Positions 41,618 through 52,462 of a stretch of 64,000 nt of DNA are shown here, piece by piece. A program made the position numbers and the translations under genes. How positions within the stretch are numbered: the first letter of the stretch is position 1; every line of letters begins with the position of its first letter. The notes under the pieces were generated by a model, which did no database searches, was not told the DNA's origin, and saw only the letters and a program-made list of their open reading frames with translations. The stretch comes from Emiliania huxleyi CCMP1516 (taxonomy: Eukaryota; Haptophyta; Isochrysidales; Noelaerhabdaceae): positions 6,902 through 70,901 of the forward strand of contig NW_005198927.1 in assembly GCF_000372725.1 (NCBI RefSeq), given 5' to 3'.

Positions 41618-43461
41618 TCACAGGTGGTACTGCTGCAGCAGCCAGCGTGCGTGAGGCTGAATGCCGCGGCTGTCCGTCAGCCCGTGAGTGATGTTGCCGC
41701 CGCGCACCCGTTTCACCCATCGATTCGCGTTCTTGATGATCGTCTGGCACAGCTGCGGGTGCGCCTCCAGCCACTTCATCAACGTGTCCCACTTACTTGG
41801 GTCCTCCAGCGGCACGTAGTGCACAAAGGGAATGAGTAGCCCTTCCATGAGCCATGTTTCCCATCGTGGAACGGGCATGACCACCAGGCTCGAGCTCGCC
41901 AGCTGCCACGCCAGGTTGGTCGCATACGAGTTGCCCTCCAGGGATAGGACGTAACGATACTGGAGCGTCTCTCGCTGCGTCATGCGCTCGCCTTTGTGTT
42001 CGGGCTTCGAGATCCACGAGTCTTTGCCCTGGACCACCTGGGTGAAGCGAACGTTAAAGAACGCCTCGGAGAGCGCGTGCACATAGCGCCTCCGCCTGCC
42101 GGTGGTGGAGCCGCGCCACACGAGCGCCGCCTTCTTCTCGCGCCATGGCGGCATTGCGGCGGAGAGCCGCACTGCTTCGTTAACTACTTCGCCGAGGTGC
42201 CGCTCCCACTCCAAGGGTAGAACGATGCCACGCTTCCTGGAGATGAGGCGATTTTTTGTGAAGACAGGTGCAGAGCAGCCTAGTGTGAGCTGCTCTTCCT
42301 GGTCGCCGAGCTGCACCAGGTACTTCGTTCCGAGGGGGATCTCGCTTGCGGAGCATGTCGCCGTCATGTCATCCCACAGAGGGCACAGGGCCGAGGTAGG
42401 ACAAGGCTTGCCGTGGGTAAAGACCATGATCTTGTCGACGCCTGGTGTGGCGTTCTTCCATGTCTCCAGCATGCACCCGGTGTGCGCACTGGCAGCGTAG
42501 TACGCAGTCCGAAAGCTCGCCGGAAAGGCGTCTTGGCTGTGCATCACGTCGTCGGCTATCGTCACGGTTGGCAGCGCCGCTGCCGGGAGCGGTAGCGCGA
42601 TCGTGTTTGGCAGCATGGACGCAAAGCCGCCAATGCCGCACATTCCGATTACCGCCAGACCAAAGATCGTGGTCCGGCAAGGTCCTGCAGAGCTGGCGCC
42701 CTGCGATGACTTCTTGATGGCGGGCTTGCCCATCGATGCGAACCGGCGGAACGCCTCGAAGAAGAGAGCCGAGATTGCCGAGACGAGCACGAAGAAGCCA
42801 GACGGGCAGGCGAAGCAGGGCCAAGAGAAGTAGTTTGTGTCGCCCGAGGGAGCCGAGTCGGACGGCTCGCTTACGCAGCCGGTGGACGCCTCCTTGCCCT
42901 TCTCCTTGGCCTTCTCGTCCTCCTCCTCGTCGTACGCTTCGATCTCCGCGTTCGTCTCGGCGTCGTCGAGCAGATCGTACTTGTTGAAGACCTTCGTGGA
43001 CTTGACCTCGCCCTTGCGCTCCGTCTTGTTGCGCGAGTTCAAGACGGTCCAGTCGGCGTCGCCCTACGCAATGATAAGGAGGGACGGGGTCAGAGAGTGG
43101 GTCCGTAGACGCACGGCGCAGAATGCAAGGCGCTCGCTGCCGGGGCGGGCGTCTCCTCCGGAAAGTCGTTGATCGTCGACAGCGGCGCGCCGCCAGGCGC
43201 CGCCGGCTTGAGGGCCGTGGCGACCTTGGTGACCGGCTTGAGCGCCGGGTCGTTCTTGATGACGCAGGTCTCGGCGTCAAAGGAGGCCTCCGCGCCAGAC
43301 TTTGCGGGGACGTCCTTTGCGAGGGTGTTCTTGGCGCCGCTCACCTGTGGGCGAGGGAGTTTGGGGATGTCCCGGCCGCCCAGCTGATCTATCAGTGCTA
43401 AACTTGTCGGACGCATCGCGCAGGGCGCGGGGAGAGGAGAGGGAGCGACAACCGAGGTCAT
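41618..43461 (-). CDS. GT90 (CAP10/POGLUT-like) glycosyltransferase, type II membrane protein
   Basis: Two exons, 43461-43138 and 43063-41618, joined by a 74-base GC-AG intron in phase 0. The start is tentative: ATGs at 43461 and 43416 are both possible. The cytosolic tail includes STINDFPEETPAPA and, after the splice, GDADWTVLNSRNKTERKGE, then acidic sequence. Two hydrophobic segments follow (FACPSGFFVLVSAISALFF and IFGLAVIGMCGIGGFASML). The catalytic region has KKAALVWRGSTTGRRRR, LQYRYVLSLEGNSYATNLAW, SSLVVMPVPRWETWLMEGL and PFVHYVPLEDPSKW, the signature run of GT90 glucosyl/xylosyltransferases. Probable Golgi enzyme adding a sugar to protein or polysaccharide; donor and acceptor unknown. 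Divergent from the FkbM gene at 44452, whose tail is related. Confidence 0.8.
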
Positions 43462-44451
43462 CGCTCCGCGAGGGGCGCCCCCCGGCGGACGAGGAACGAG
43501 TCACCGTTCACAGTTGTTGCTGTGAATGGACTCTTCGGGTCGGCTGCTGTTGCCAGTACTCTTTTGCTTTCAGCCTGCTGTGGAAACAGCTCACATTGTC
43601 TCACAAGAACTTATCAGCCGCCAAGGGGAAGAAGGGGGGGGAAGGGGGGGCCGCCGCCGAGCGGAGCCACCTCCGCAAGGCCGTTGGCGCTCGACAGCCA
43701 ACGCATGCGCCTGAGCGTGACTGCGTGAGTCTGATGGCACACGTCATGGATTTCAAAGAGACAGCCATCCGGGAACCGCTATCTCATGATTATTATATTT
43801 ATGTTTAGGTGATCCACTCCACAAATATAGCTCCGCTTGCGTGCCTTGCTTGGGTTGTCGTCACCGCTGCTCCCCTAAACTGTCCCTATACCATTATTAT
43901 TATATTACTAGTATTATTGTTGTCGTTTGAAAATCCTCCCCTAAACTGTCCATTAAGTATTCGTAGCCTCCAAGCTGGCCCGCGGAGAGGCTGGGAGCCG
44001 CGGCACTGGTCCGCGCCGCCAGCGGGGCGAGAGCAGCAGCCGACAACCAGCCGACATGGCAGTTGCGATGGCGCTTTCACAACACACACACACGCACTGT
44101 GTGTCCTATGTGAGCGGCTACTCGCTGTCGTAAGGTACGACGCACGGCTATCTCAGGCCGCACCGGACGCGGCGCGTGGATGGGCGTAAGGCCGGTCGCT
44201 CTGCCTCGATCCGGGCACGCTCGCGCAGCTGCGAGTAGCCTCCATGCCTACTGCGCTCCCGTGACGCCCGAAGCGGGCCCGCGCCATGCTCATCCCATTT
44301 TACGATGCTGACGCTCGTCCGCCGTCGCTGCCTGCTCGCAGGTCCAAAACCAGGTGGGGCGAGGGGCGCCGCCGCGGCTTCTCACGGGCTGGGCTCTCAC
44401 GCTGCTCACGCTGCGAGTAGGTGCGGCCCTCTTGAGCCCCCCTTCCTCTCC
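43462..44451. other. Shared upstream region of the divergent GT90/FkbM pair
   Basis: About 990 bases. AT-richer stretches (43785-43935) and a G-run tract near 43620-43650. No gene recognised; it should contain both promoters. Confidence 0.45.
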
Positions 44452-46156
44452 ATGCCGGTCACCGAAGACGATCCGGCGCCGCTGCCGTCGATCAAGGAGT
44501 TTCCAGCGGAGATGCCCGCCCCGGCGGCGAGCGCCTCGCATTCTGCGGCTCCACCCGCCCCCCGCTTTCATTGCGTAGGGCGACGCCGACTGGGCCGTCT
44601 CGGCGGCCAAGGAGTTTCCAGCGGAGGAGCCCGCTCCGGCGGTGGGCGCCTCGCACGCTGCGGTGCACACGCGGAGCTCAACAATAGACGCACCCACCGC
44701 TTGCGCGCGCGTAGGGCATCGCCGACTGGACCACCCCGTCGGACCCGCGCCGCAAGAACGGGCGCAAGGGCGCACGTCCGCCCCGATCTGCCGCGTCAAG
44801 AACATCTCCCCAGTTCGGCGGCAGCAACGGGTTCGGATGCCTGCTCGGAACGGACGGCAACGAGGGCATCCTCGGTGGCAAAGGCAAGGCGACCGGCGGC
44901 TCCACGCCGTCGACAACAGACTCGGTGCTCGCCGCCTGCGTATGCGGCCTCCTCCCCCGCTCGCCGCTCTCGCACGACCAGTCTCGCGCCCTCCTGTTCA
45001 GGGTGCGACGGTCGACGTCGAGACGACCACGATTACCACGCTGGAGGGCTCCGTCTCTGCCTCCGGCCGGTTCCCGTGGTCAAAGTCCTACAGCTTGCTC
45101 CGCCTCTTTAGCATCCTCGCGCTGTTCTGCCTCGGAGCCGCGTTTGCGCACTCCTCGTACTCTGCCACCGCCGCGCTTCTCTCCTCGCAGCGGTACGACT
45201 GGCCGTGGCCGCGAGCGGCTGCAGCGCCGCCTCCACCCACGCCGTTGCTTCACTTGGCCGCGAGCGCGAATGAACTTCCGAAGGAGCAGCCCGAAGGCGA
45301 GCCGACGCTCGCCGACGGCTGCCGCTACGTCTTCCTTGACGTGGGCTCAAACATCGGCAACCACGTGCGGTTCCTCTACGAAGCGGAGAAATTTCCGGGA
45401 AGCTCATACGCCAAAATATTCAACGAGACCTTCCCGGTTAATCGAGGGAGGCCGGATGTGTGCGCGTTCGGATGGGAGGCAAACTCGGCGCACGTGCCGT
45501 GGCTAAACCGTCTCCAGCAGGCGTACAAGCAGCAAGGATGGCTCGCGCACTGGTTTGCTCCCGTGGCGGTGGCAGACAAGGATGGCACCATTGAATTCTG
45601 GCACGTGAACGATACGTACGACAAGAGCCACAACGAGTGGAGCTACTCGATGCGACATCTTGGCGCAGGGTTCAAGGAGGTCGTCCGTGCCATGGATTTG
45701 GCTCGGTGGATCAACGCGCATGTGCATCGCCGACGCGTGCCCGACGCGATCCGTGAGGACGACCCGCCCCCAGCTGTGGTGATGAAGATGGACATTGAGG
45801 GCTCCGAGTTCTCCGTCCTGCCCAGCCTATTGGCCACCGGCGCAATGTGCTCCATCTCCTATTTGACCGTCGAGTACCATTGCGCCGGTAGCCCTAAAAA
45901 AAAAGACAAGTGTCACATCAGGAAGAAGCACCTGAAGGATGCCCTGGACAGTGTCCATAAAGAATGCCCTGGAAACGTCAAGAAGCTGAAAGCCTCTCAA
46001 CTCGATGACGAGGCATACGCGCTTAGAAGCTGCATAGACACCACGCATTCAGCTGTATTTCTCAGCTGTATTGTACTCGTAGCCCCTGAATCACGCGATG
46101 ACATAGCGTGTTCACACCCTGACGGTTGCCGTTCGTGCGGTAGGCATACGCGGTGA
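44452..46156 (+). CDS. FkbM-family methyltransferase, type II membrane protein
   Basis: Four exons, 44452-44526, 44579-44641, 44715-44924 and 45002-46156, all phase 0, giving 500 residues. The tail is built of related exons: PLPSIKEFPAEMPAPA, then GDADWAVSAAKEFPAEEPAPA, then GIADWTTPSDPRRKNGRKG. The first intron starts GCGAGCGCC and the second GTGGGCGCC, so one duplicated donor is GC and the other GT. A membrane anchor (SLLRLFSILALFCLGAAFA) follows. The catalytic domain has YVFLDVGSNIGNHVRFLYE (SAM-binding motif I), VCAFGWEANSAHV, VAVADKDGTIEFWHVND and VVMKMDIEGSEFSVLPSLL, the ordered motifs of Methyltransf_21/FkbM. It is probably a Golgi sugar O-methyltransferase; the acceptor is unknown. 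Confidence 0.8.
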
Positions 46157-47120
46157 ACTCAATACCGCTCCCACGTGCACAAGATACCTCCGACCTCGAG
46201 ACTTCGGCCATGGCGCTGCCAAAGTCGGACCTCACAAGATACCTTACCGACAACATTCGAAGGCCAGCCCGGCGCCACTTCCCCCAGCGAGCGCATTATC
46301 GACAGGACGCGCATGAGCGCCCGGCCCAGCGCACGTGATCCGGTGCGCGACGGTTCTGGCGGCGCGATTTTGGGGTGAACCGTTTTGGGGGGCGGGCGAT
46401 GCGCAAACGATCCATCGGCCCTCATGATCTAAATTGCACCCGTTCCGGCGCTAACACGCTTCCAATGTCCCCTGAGCTCCGGCAGCTGTCGAGACACATT
46501 GTGGTGCGGACTCCGCGAGGCGCTGCCGGGAACTTTCCGATCTCGCGCTGCCCGAATGCAGTCGACAGCGCGTGGAAGAATGCCTCGCTGCTATTGCCCA
46601 ACCTGTTTCTTCTATTGGAGCTCGCATCACGCTTACACGTTACAGAAAGATGGTAGGTTCGAGGAAGAATATTTTCTTTGTAATAAAAAAGAAATGCCGT
46701 CGGCAAAGGATGGCCTCCCACCGAGGGGGGGCGAGGGTTGGGGAGATTTCTGCCTCGGGGAGGGGCAGTCGGAGGGGCAGACAGAGGGGCAGATCCCCTT
46801 GCAGCCTACACTACAACAACAGCAGCGGAGGGGCCGCCAAATCGAATTCGCGGTAAATTCCTGTGGGTTCGGCCCCGGGCGCGGGGTAAGCGGGAGCGGT
46901 AGGGGACCCGCGGGTGTGAAGCGGTAGCGGTAATCCGGCCCGCGGGCGGCGGAGGTAGCGGTAACAGGGACGGCCGGCAGCCCACGGCTGGCTGTCCGTG
47001 TTCCTAGACCTAGGTAGCCCCGACGGTTATGGACGGCCGGCGCGCTTCGGCCTCTCGCCGTCTCAGCGCTTCGCTCGCTCCGCTCGCTGCTGGACCCTAC
47101 CGTCCGCGGTGCGTGAGCAA
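46157..47120. other. Intergenic, no gene recognised
   Basis: About 960 bases. Short frames only. GCGGTAGCGGTAA-type words near 46900-46970 recur near 50760-50810. Confidence 0.4.
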
Positions 47121-47395
47121 ATGCTGAGCGGCCGCGGGTCGCCGTCGGGCGGGTCGCAACGTCACGACGGCCACAGCCGCAGCCGCAGCCGTGATTCGCG
47201 GTATGATCGGCGGGGTGATCGGCGCGATGATCGGCGCGATGAGGGACGCAGCGGTCGACGCGACGGGCGATACGACGACCGGCGGCAGCGCAGCCGCAGC
47301 TCATCGCGTGGCCGGCGCAGCGACCGGCACAATGACCGGCAGCGTCACAGCCGCAGCTCCAGCCAAGAGCGTCGCCGGCGGCGGCATTGGCGCGA

Positions 47396-47426
<31 letters not shown>

Positions 47427-48653
47427 AGCTTGGGGTCGCTGCGCCTGAGTTGCACAATTCCGGGAGCATCCCGCCCGCGCGCTGCTTGATTCCCGAGCGG
47501 CACAATGGCGGGACGTGGACGCTCAGATCGCTCACGGCGTTTGCGGTCAGCAAGCTCGAGTTGACGCCCGGCTCGTCCGTCTTGCTTCGTCGCAAGGGGA
47601 GGGGCGGCGGGGTGCCTGAGCTCATGAACTCTGACGATCTCGTCCAGATTTGGCTTCACACCTTCCCCCAGCTGGAGGAGCTCGAGGCGTACGAGGTGGC
47701 CTCTTCTCACAGGCCTACACCGCACAACCGCGGCGTCGCGCAGCTCCAGGTCAACAAGTCCACGGCGGCGGCGGCCAGCACGATGGCGGCGGCGGTGACA
47801 CCTGGCTCGAACCCCTTCAACAATCCCCCGCAGCAGAGCCGCCGCAAGCCGAGCTCGAGCGGCTTGGCCCTCCCCGGCCGGGATCAGTACGCAGATCTGA
47901 TTGCGGCAGCAGGGGGTACTTCTCGTCGACGTCGACGAGAAGCTTGCCAAGTTTGCCGGGCCGCGGGATGCCTCTGGCGCCCTGTTGCCGGCCAACGTTG
48001 TGTGGGACGGCGCGAGCGGCGCGGGCGGCGCGAGCGGCTCGGGCGGCGCGGGCGGCGCGGGCGAAGAGAACGAGGTGTCAAGCATGGCGGACGATGCGGC
48101 GCGTGAGACGGCGCCAGAGACCGAGGGTGAGGCGCAGGGCGAGGTGGAGAGCGAGGCGGCGCGCGAGACGGCGGGCGAGGCGGCGGGCGAGATGGCGCGC
48201 GAGGCGGCGGGCGAGATGGCGGGCGAGGCGGCGGGCGCGGCGGCGGGCGAGGCGGAGGGCGAGGAGGAGACGGACCACGGAGCCGCAGAGGATGGGGACG
48301 ATGGCGAGGCGGCACGTGTGCCCTGCGCTGAGGAGAGCGCGTTGCACACGGAGCGAGCCCAGCTGCATCTCAACATCGGGCGGCTCGAGGAGTCGCTCAA
48401 AGCGTTTGATGTGCCGGCTGTCAACGATGCGGTGCTAAAGGACTCAAACGACATCGAGTATTTCGACCAGATTGTGGCGCTGTGCGGCGCGGCGCAGAGG
48501 CGGCACGTGCAGCCGACACGTCGAGCACGGGTCGCAAGCGCACAATTTCGGGCTATCAGGCTGGCTTGCAAGCGCAGCGCAGCCGCCGCGGCTAAGTCTC
48601 GGACTCGATCACGATCTCGGACGGCAGATTTTCTTTTATTCTCCCGGGTTTGA
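47121..48653 (+). CDS. RS-rich protein, multi-exon model uncertain
   Basis: From an ATG at 47121 the frame is an Arg/Ser/Asp-rich domain (HSRSRSRDSRYDRRGDRRDD, RDRSRSRSRSRS) typical of splicing-associated SR-related proteins. Near 47440 the likely coding frame shifts to one reading RHNGGTWTLRSLTAFAVSKL, then LMNSDDLVQIWLHTFPQLEE. Near 47905 it shifts again to GVLLVDVDEKLAKFAGPRDA, followed by a repetitive AREAAGEMAGEAAG stretch (48095-48260) and a helical end (LHLNIGRLEESLKAFDVPAV, DSNDIEYFDQIVALCG). Introns or indels must lie between these blocks but their edges are not clear. RS proteins usually act in pre-mRNA splicing; the specific role here is unknown. Confidence 0.45.
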
Positions 48654-48900
48654 TTGTTTTATCTTTTAAAAGGCTAAAGGGCCTTCGAGGCTTCATACAC
48701 CAGTTATCCATTCAGTAATTATTCTTCTTCTTTTTTTCGGCCCTGGAATATTCTATTTTTTCCTCGCAAACGTGAAGTCGACTGAGTGTCTTGTCTTGTG
48801 GTTCTGTGTGTCGCTCCTGTGTGACCGTCATCGCCCGTCTAGCGTCCACCCATACCGCGTCGGTGTCCCAGTCGTTGGTCGGACTGTGTTTCGCCTTCCC

Positions 48901-50688
48901 GAGGGCCCAACTTGAGAATCGTGCTAATTTGGGTTACTGTAGGGATGAAGGCGAAGGACCGACGACGGTGAAGGACCGCAGGTTAGGGACCGATCGCCGC
49001 CGCTCACGCCAGCGGACGGTCGTCGTCAGTGATGTTAGCTACGCCACCGTCTACCTCGTGCGACATGCGCTCGCCGGCATCGAGCGAGCAACGTGTTCGA
49101 CCGAGCGGCTTGCTGTGCGGACGGCTTCTTGTGGCTCTCGTCGAGAGCGTTTTGCGGCCCGGCGGGTGGGAGAACATGTGTCGTCTGATGTGTCACTGTG
49201 TACGTCATATCAGTCTTGATAACAAGTACGGTCGATCCGTCAAAGCGATACACTCGTCACGATCACGTTGGACGGCTGGCACGGAGCCCTCTGTGCCGGC
49301 ACACACAGGAAGAGCTGTACGGCAAGAAGAGCTCGATGGGGAGCGAGAACCGTCAGAGGAGGTTCAGGGGCAACCTGAGTCCTCCGTGACGCGCTCAATC
49401 GCTCCCAAGCGGGTGGCTCTCGAAAATCGTCGATATCTTCCGAAAAGACTGCTCTTGCCGCAGCAGCCGACGCGATGCAGACGGAGGCGCAGAAAGGCTA
49501 CGAGTACTCAACGAGTTCCGCGACCTACGCAGTCAAACCTGGGGGGAACTGACCGCATCAAGGCGGACTTCCGAAACCTCCGTGAGCACCTTTGGCGATT
49601 CTCGCTCCCCATCGAGCTCTTCTTGCCGTCGGCTCTTCCTGACTTCCTGTGTGCCGGCACAGAGCTCCGTGCAAGCCGTTGAACGTGATCGTGACGAGTG
49701 TATCGCTTGACGGATCGACCGTACTTGTTATCCACATCGATGTGACGCACACAGTGACACATCAGACGACACATTCTCCCACCCGCCGGGACGCAAAACG
49801 CTCTCGACGAGAGCCACAAGAAGCCGTCCGCACAGCAAGCCGCTCCTCGGACAGGCGAGCTCGCTCGATGTCGGCGAGCGCATTGCGCACGCTTTGGACG
49901 GTGGCGAAGCCAAAAACACCGATGGTGGCCGTCCGCTGGGGTGAGCGGTGGCGATCGGTCCCTAACCTGTCGCTCGCGGTCTTTCGCTCGACGACACCGT
50001 GGAGAATCGCACCGAGGACCTTGCCGAGGCGATAGGCCGAATCACTTTGGGCCCCGCCCCCGCCCCCACCCCTCGGGGTGGGGGCACCCGCCCCTGTCGG
50101 GCGCCGCTTGCGGCGCCTGGCAGGGGCACCCCCTGGGTGGGGGCCGGCGATTCCCATGCCGGCTCTCCGCCACAACCCCCGCCGGGAGGGAATCCCTGCT
50201 CACAGAAAAGGGCTTCGAGCCCTGTCTCGCGCACGCCCCTGGCGGGCGCCGCGGACCAGTTCCGCGAGCGCTCGTCAGCGGGTGGTGTGCGGTTCTTGCC
50301 GTAGTTCCTCTTCGGTCGCCTAGCCCCGGCGCCGTCTGGCGGACGCCTGCGTGTCACGAGTGCGAGCCGCTCGCGGTTCGTACGCCCGCTTGCGGGTTCG
50401 AGTGGCGGGCTATCCCGCTTGCGGGATGGCTTAGCGGGTTCGAGCCGTCACACATTGGCTGCCGGGGTGTGCCGAGGGGGGGCTGGGTGGGCGGTAAGCC
50501 GTCATTGCCCGGCGCTGCTTGCAGCGCTCTGGGTGGTAGTGGCGGCGCTCCAAGAGTGGTGCTCTTGGGAAGAGGTTCCTCCTTTCCGCTCCCCCCCCGC
50601 AAGGCGCGAGACACGGTCCCTAACCCAAAAGTGGTCCTTCGCGCTTTGGTCCCTAACCAAAAAAGCACGATTCTCAAGTTGGGCCCTC
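48901..50688. mobile_element. Non-autonomous TIR element B with large internal palindrome
   Basis: The element is bounded by a perfect 25-bp terminal inverted repeat (48901-48925 and 50664-50688; it starts GAGGGCCCAACTTGAG). The flanks share TTCCC, a possible 5-bp target duplication. Inside, two inverted arms of about 430 bases (roughly 48975-49400 and 49575-49985) are highly similar, for example GCGGCTTGCTGTGCGGACGG and CGTCTGATGTGTCACTGTGT. They are separated by about 170 bases. The right third (50040-50640) holds G/C-rich short hairpins. Neither transposase nor another complete ORF is present. It would extrude as a long hairpin and may yield double-stranded RNA. Confidence 0.8.
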
Positions 50689-50900
50689 TTCCCATCAATC
50701 AATCAAGTCGACTAGCACTAGGCCGGCTGCACCTATAAGTGACTGAGTGAGTGGGGTCTAGCGGTAGCGGTAAACAGCGGGCGGCCTCTGGCGGTAGCGG
50801 TAAAGGCGCAGCGAGGTGTGAACAGGTAGTCCTGCATCGCTCTACCGCGCGGGCCGAGTGGGTGCCTGCCCGCTGTCCCCGCTTGTTGCTTGCTCGCACA

Positions 50901-51566
50901 ATGATGTCCTTGCTCGGACTCGGAGCCGCCACCGGAATCAACATCGGCGCGACGAAACTCACACCTCTCCTCAGCGGCCGCGTCGCTGCCGCCGCGACGC
51001 CAGTAACCCTCTCATCGCTCTACGAGGAGCGAGGAGCGGTTATCTTTGCCGTTCGCCGACCCGGATGACCGCTCTGCCGAGAGGAAGCTGCGGATCTGTG
51101 CAGCGCACTCTCTGGCATCGACGTCCCGGTCGCCGGTGTCGTGAAGGAGGAGGAGAAGCCTCCCGACACGGACGCGGACAAGATGCTCGGGGTGGCGGAG
51201 TTTGAGGAGCAGTACTTTTGCGGCCCGCTGTACCTGTCGGACGAGGACAGGACGCTGTACCAGCACCTCGGCAACCAGCCCATCTTCACGCTCGGCACGC
51301 TGGCGCGGGCTCTACTGAATCCGTTCAAGGCGCGGCGCGAGATGAAGGAGATGGGCGAGCGGATGAAGGCGAGAAAGATTGAGGGCAACATGGTCGGTGA
51401 CGGGCAGGTCAAGGGTGGCGTGCTATGCATCGCGCCCAGCGGCGAGATCAAGCACACCTTCTACGAGGACCCGGGCAAGGGCATCCCGCAGGAGGCGCAG
51501 GCTGCAATCGTCGAGGCCGTGCGCTCCTTCCAACAGGCCTCGCCGAAGCAGCTCGCCGCAAACTAG
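50901..51566 (+). CDS. SELENOU: Selenoprotein U (PRXL2/FAM213-type peroxiredoxin-like) with in-frame UGA
   Basis: A thioredoxin-fold redox protein of the AhpC/TSA-like PRXL2 family. The frame from ATG 50901 meets TGA at 51066-51068 and then continues unbroken to TAG at 51566. With the UGA read as selenocysteine the product is 221 residues. The upstream part ends EERGAVIFAVRRPG; the downstream part begins PLCREEAADL. The family active site is RRPGCxxCREEAADL, so the UGA replaces the first cysteine, giving U56-P-L-C59. Further family features follow: VAGVVKEEE, FCGPLYLSDEDRTLYQHLG, GNMVGDGQVKGGVLCIAPSG and HTFYEDPG. The N-terminus (MMSLLGLGAATG) is short and mildly hydrophobic. A SECIS-like fold sits 70 bases after the stop. 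Homologues use Cys or Sec at this site, which supports Sec here. Confidence 0.9.
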
Positions 51567-51635
51567 ATCCGCCCGGTCGCACGGGCTGCGCCGCTGAGAG
51601 CTCGCGCACTCGCGCTCTCTCGGCGCGGATCGTCC

Positions 51636-51726
51636 ACCTCCTCTCTCAGGGATGACGGCGGCCTGGCCCAATGCCAATCGAGCATGCCAACTGCCCGAGC
51701 TTTACTGAGTCGGAGAGGGGGGAGGT
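51636..51726 (+). promoter_or_regulatory. SECIS element of the selenoprotein U mRNA
   Basis: Directs selenocysteine insertion at the UGA. The basal helix pairs ACCTCCTCTCTCAG (51636-51649) with CTGAG and GGAGAGGGGGGAGGT (51705-51726). The SECIS core is ATGAC (51652-51656) opposite a CGAG (51696-51699). Above it GGCGG/CTGCC and TGGC/GCCA form the upper helix. The unpaired AA (51670-51671) lies on the 5' side of the apical loop, and ATGC/GCAT can make the extra mini-stem of a form 2 SECIS. The fold was made by eye. Confidence 0.8.
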
Positions 51727-51826
51727 TGGGCGCGGGCGCGGGCGCTTGTTCCTTCTAGAGTGTCATGTATGCGATGACCGATGTGTGAAAATGTCATCGG
51801 TTTTGGTATTGCTCGACTCAGAGACG

Positions 51827-52462
51827 TCAGACGAGACGACCCCCACCTGCCCCCTCACCGCGCGCAGCCGCCTCCGCCTCCCGCCGCTCCATAAAGCGCT
51901 TCGGCAGCGCTGCTCCGATGGCCTCCTCCCAGCTGGCACCCGAGTTGACGGCGGCGAGCATGGAAACGACGCTGACCACTGAGAGGATCGGGTGGACGTC
52001 GGGCCGCGGCGCGCACTCCCGCAGCGGCAGCCGCACCGCCCGTCCTCCTGCAGCACGCGACCTCTCGAGCGAGCGGCCGCTTACCACAGAGCGGTCGACG
52101 AGGCCCGACACGACATAGGTCACATCTGGATCTAGCGTACTCAGCGGCTCGCCCGCGTCTGGGCTCAGCCACACGAGCTCGTCTGCGGGCCAGCGAACGT
52201 CCGCCCTCTCGCCCACTCGCTGGCAGTCCCACCGAGCGAGGTCTCGGTGTAGCATGTCCGGGTGGAGCGAGGCCTCGTCGAGGGCGGAGAAGGAGAGGCG
52301 CAGCGGGTGCGGGGCGCCGCGGTTCGCGCCGTACGCGCGAACCAGCTGGCGAGAGAGCGATCGACGCTCGCGGCTGCTCATCGCCTCGCCAAAGGAGAGC
52401 TCGACCGAGACGGACGCGCTCTGCGGGGCCACGGCGCACGCAGGTGCAGTCAAGAGGAGCAT
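51827..52462 (-). CDS. TRM10-type tRNA (purine-9 N1) methyltransferase
   Basis: TRM10/TRMT10 enzymes are SPOUT methyltransferases that modify position 9 of tRNA using S-adenosylmethionine. 211 residues from the ATG at 52462. Landmarks in order are VELSFGEAMSSRERRSLSRQ with LVRAYGANR, LVWLSPDAGEPL, DVTYVVSGLVDRSVVSGRSL, AVRLPLREC, and the C-terminal SWEEAIGAALPKR. GLVDR and the knot region are well kept. The N-terminus (MLLLTAPACAVAPQS) is hydrophobic and could be part of an organelle presequence. Convergent with selenoprotein U; the stop lies only about 100 bases past the SECIS. Confidence 0.85.
   Translation of the reverse strand: MLLLTAPACAVAPQSASVSVELSFGEAMSSRERRSLSRQLVRAYGANRGAPHPLRLSFSALDEASLHPDMLHRDLARWDCQRVGERADVRWPADELVWLSPDAGEPLSTLDPDVTYVVSGLVDRSVVSGRSLERSRAAGGRAVRLPLRECAPRPDVHPILSVVSVVSMLAAVNSGASWEEAIGAALPKRFMERREAEAAARGEGAGGGRLV

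Noticed and set aside
46633-47625. 330-codon minus-strand frame with G/S and D-rich sequence
   Set aside because: Antisense shadow of the RS-rich plus-strand protein.
48790-49220. Frame ALAGIERA..ERLAVRTASCGSRRERFA as a gene
   Set aside because: It lies in an arm of element B, is duplicated in the other arm, and has no credible start, stop or family; better explained as repeat DNA.
50380-50450. Two GCGGGTTCGAG words suggestive of tRNA T-loops
   Set aside because: They are part of short hairpin repeats inside element B, with no cloverleaf.
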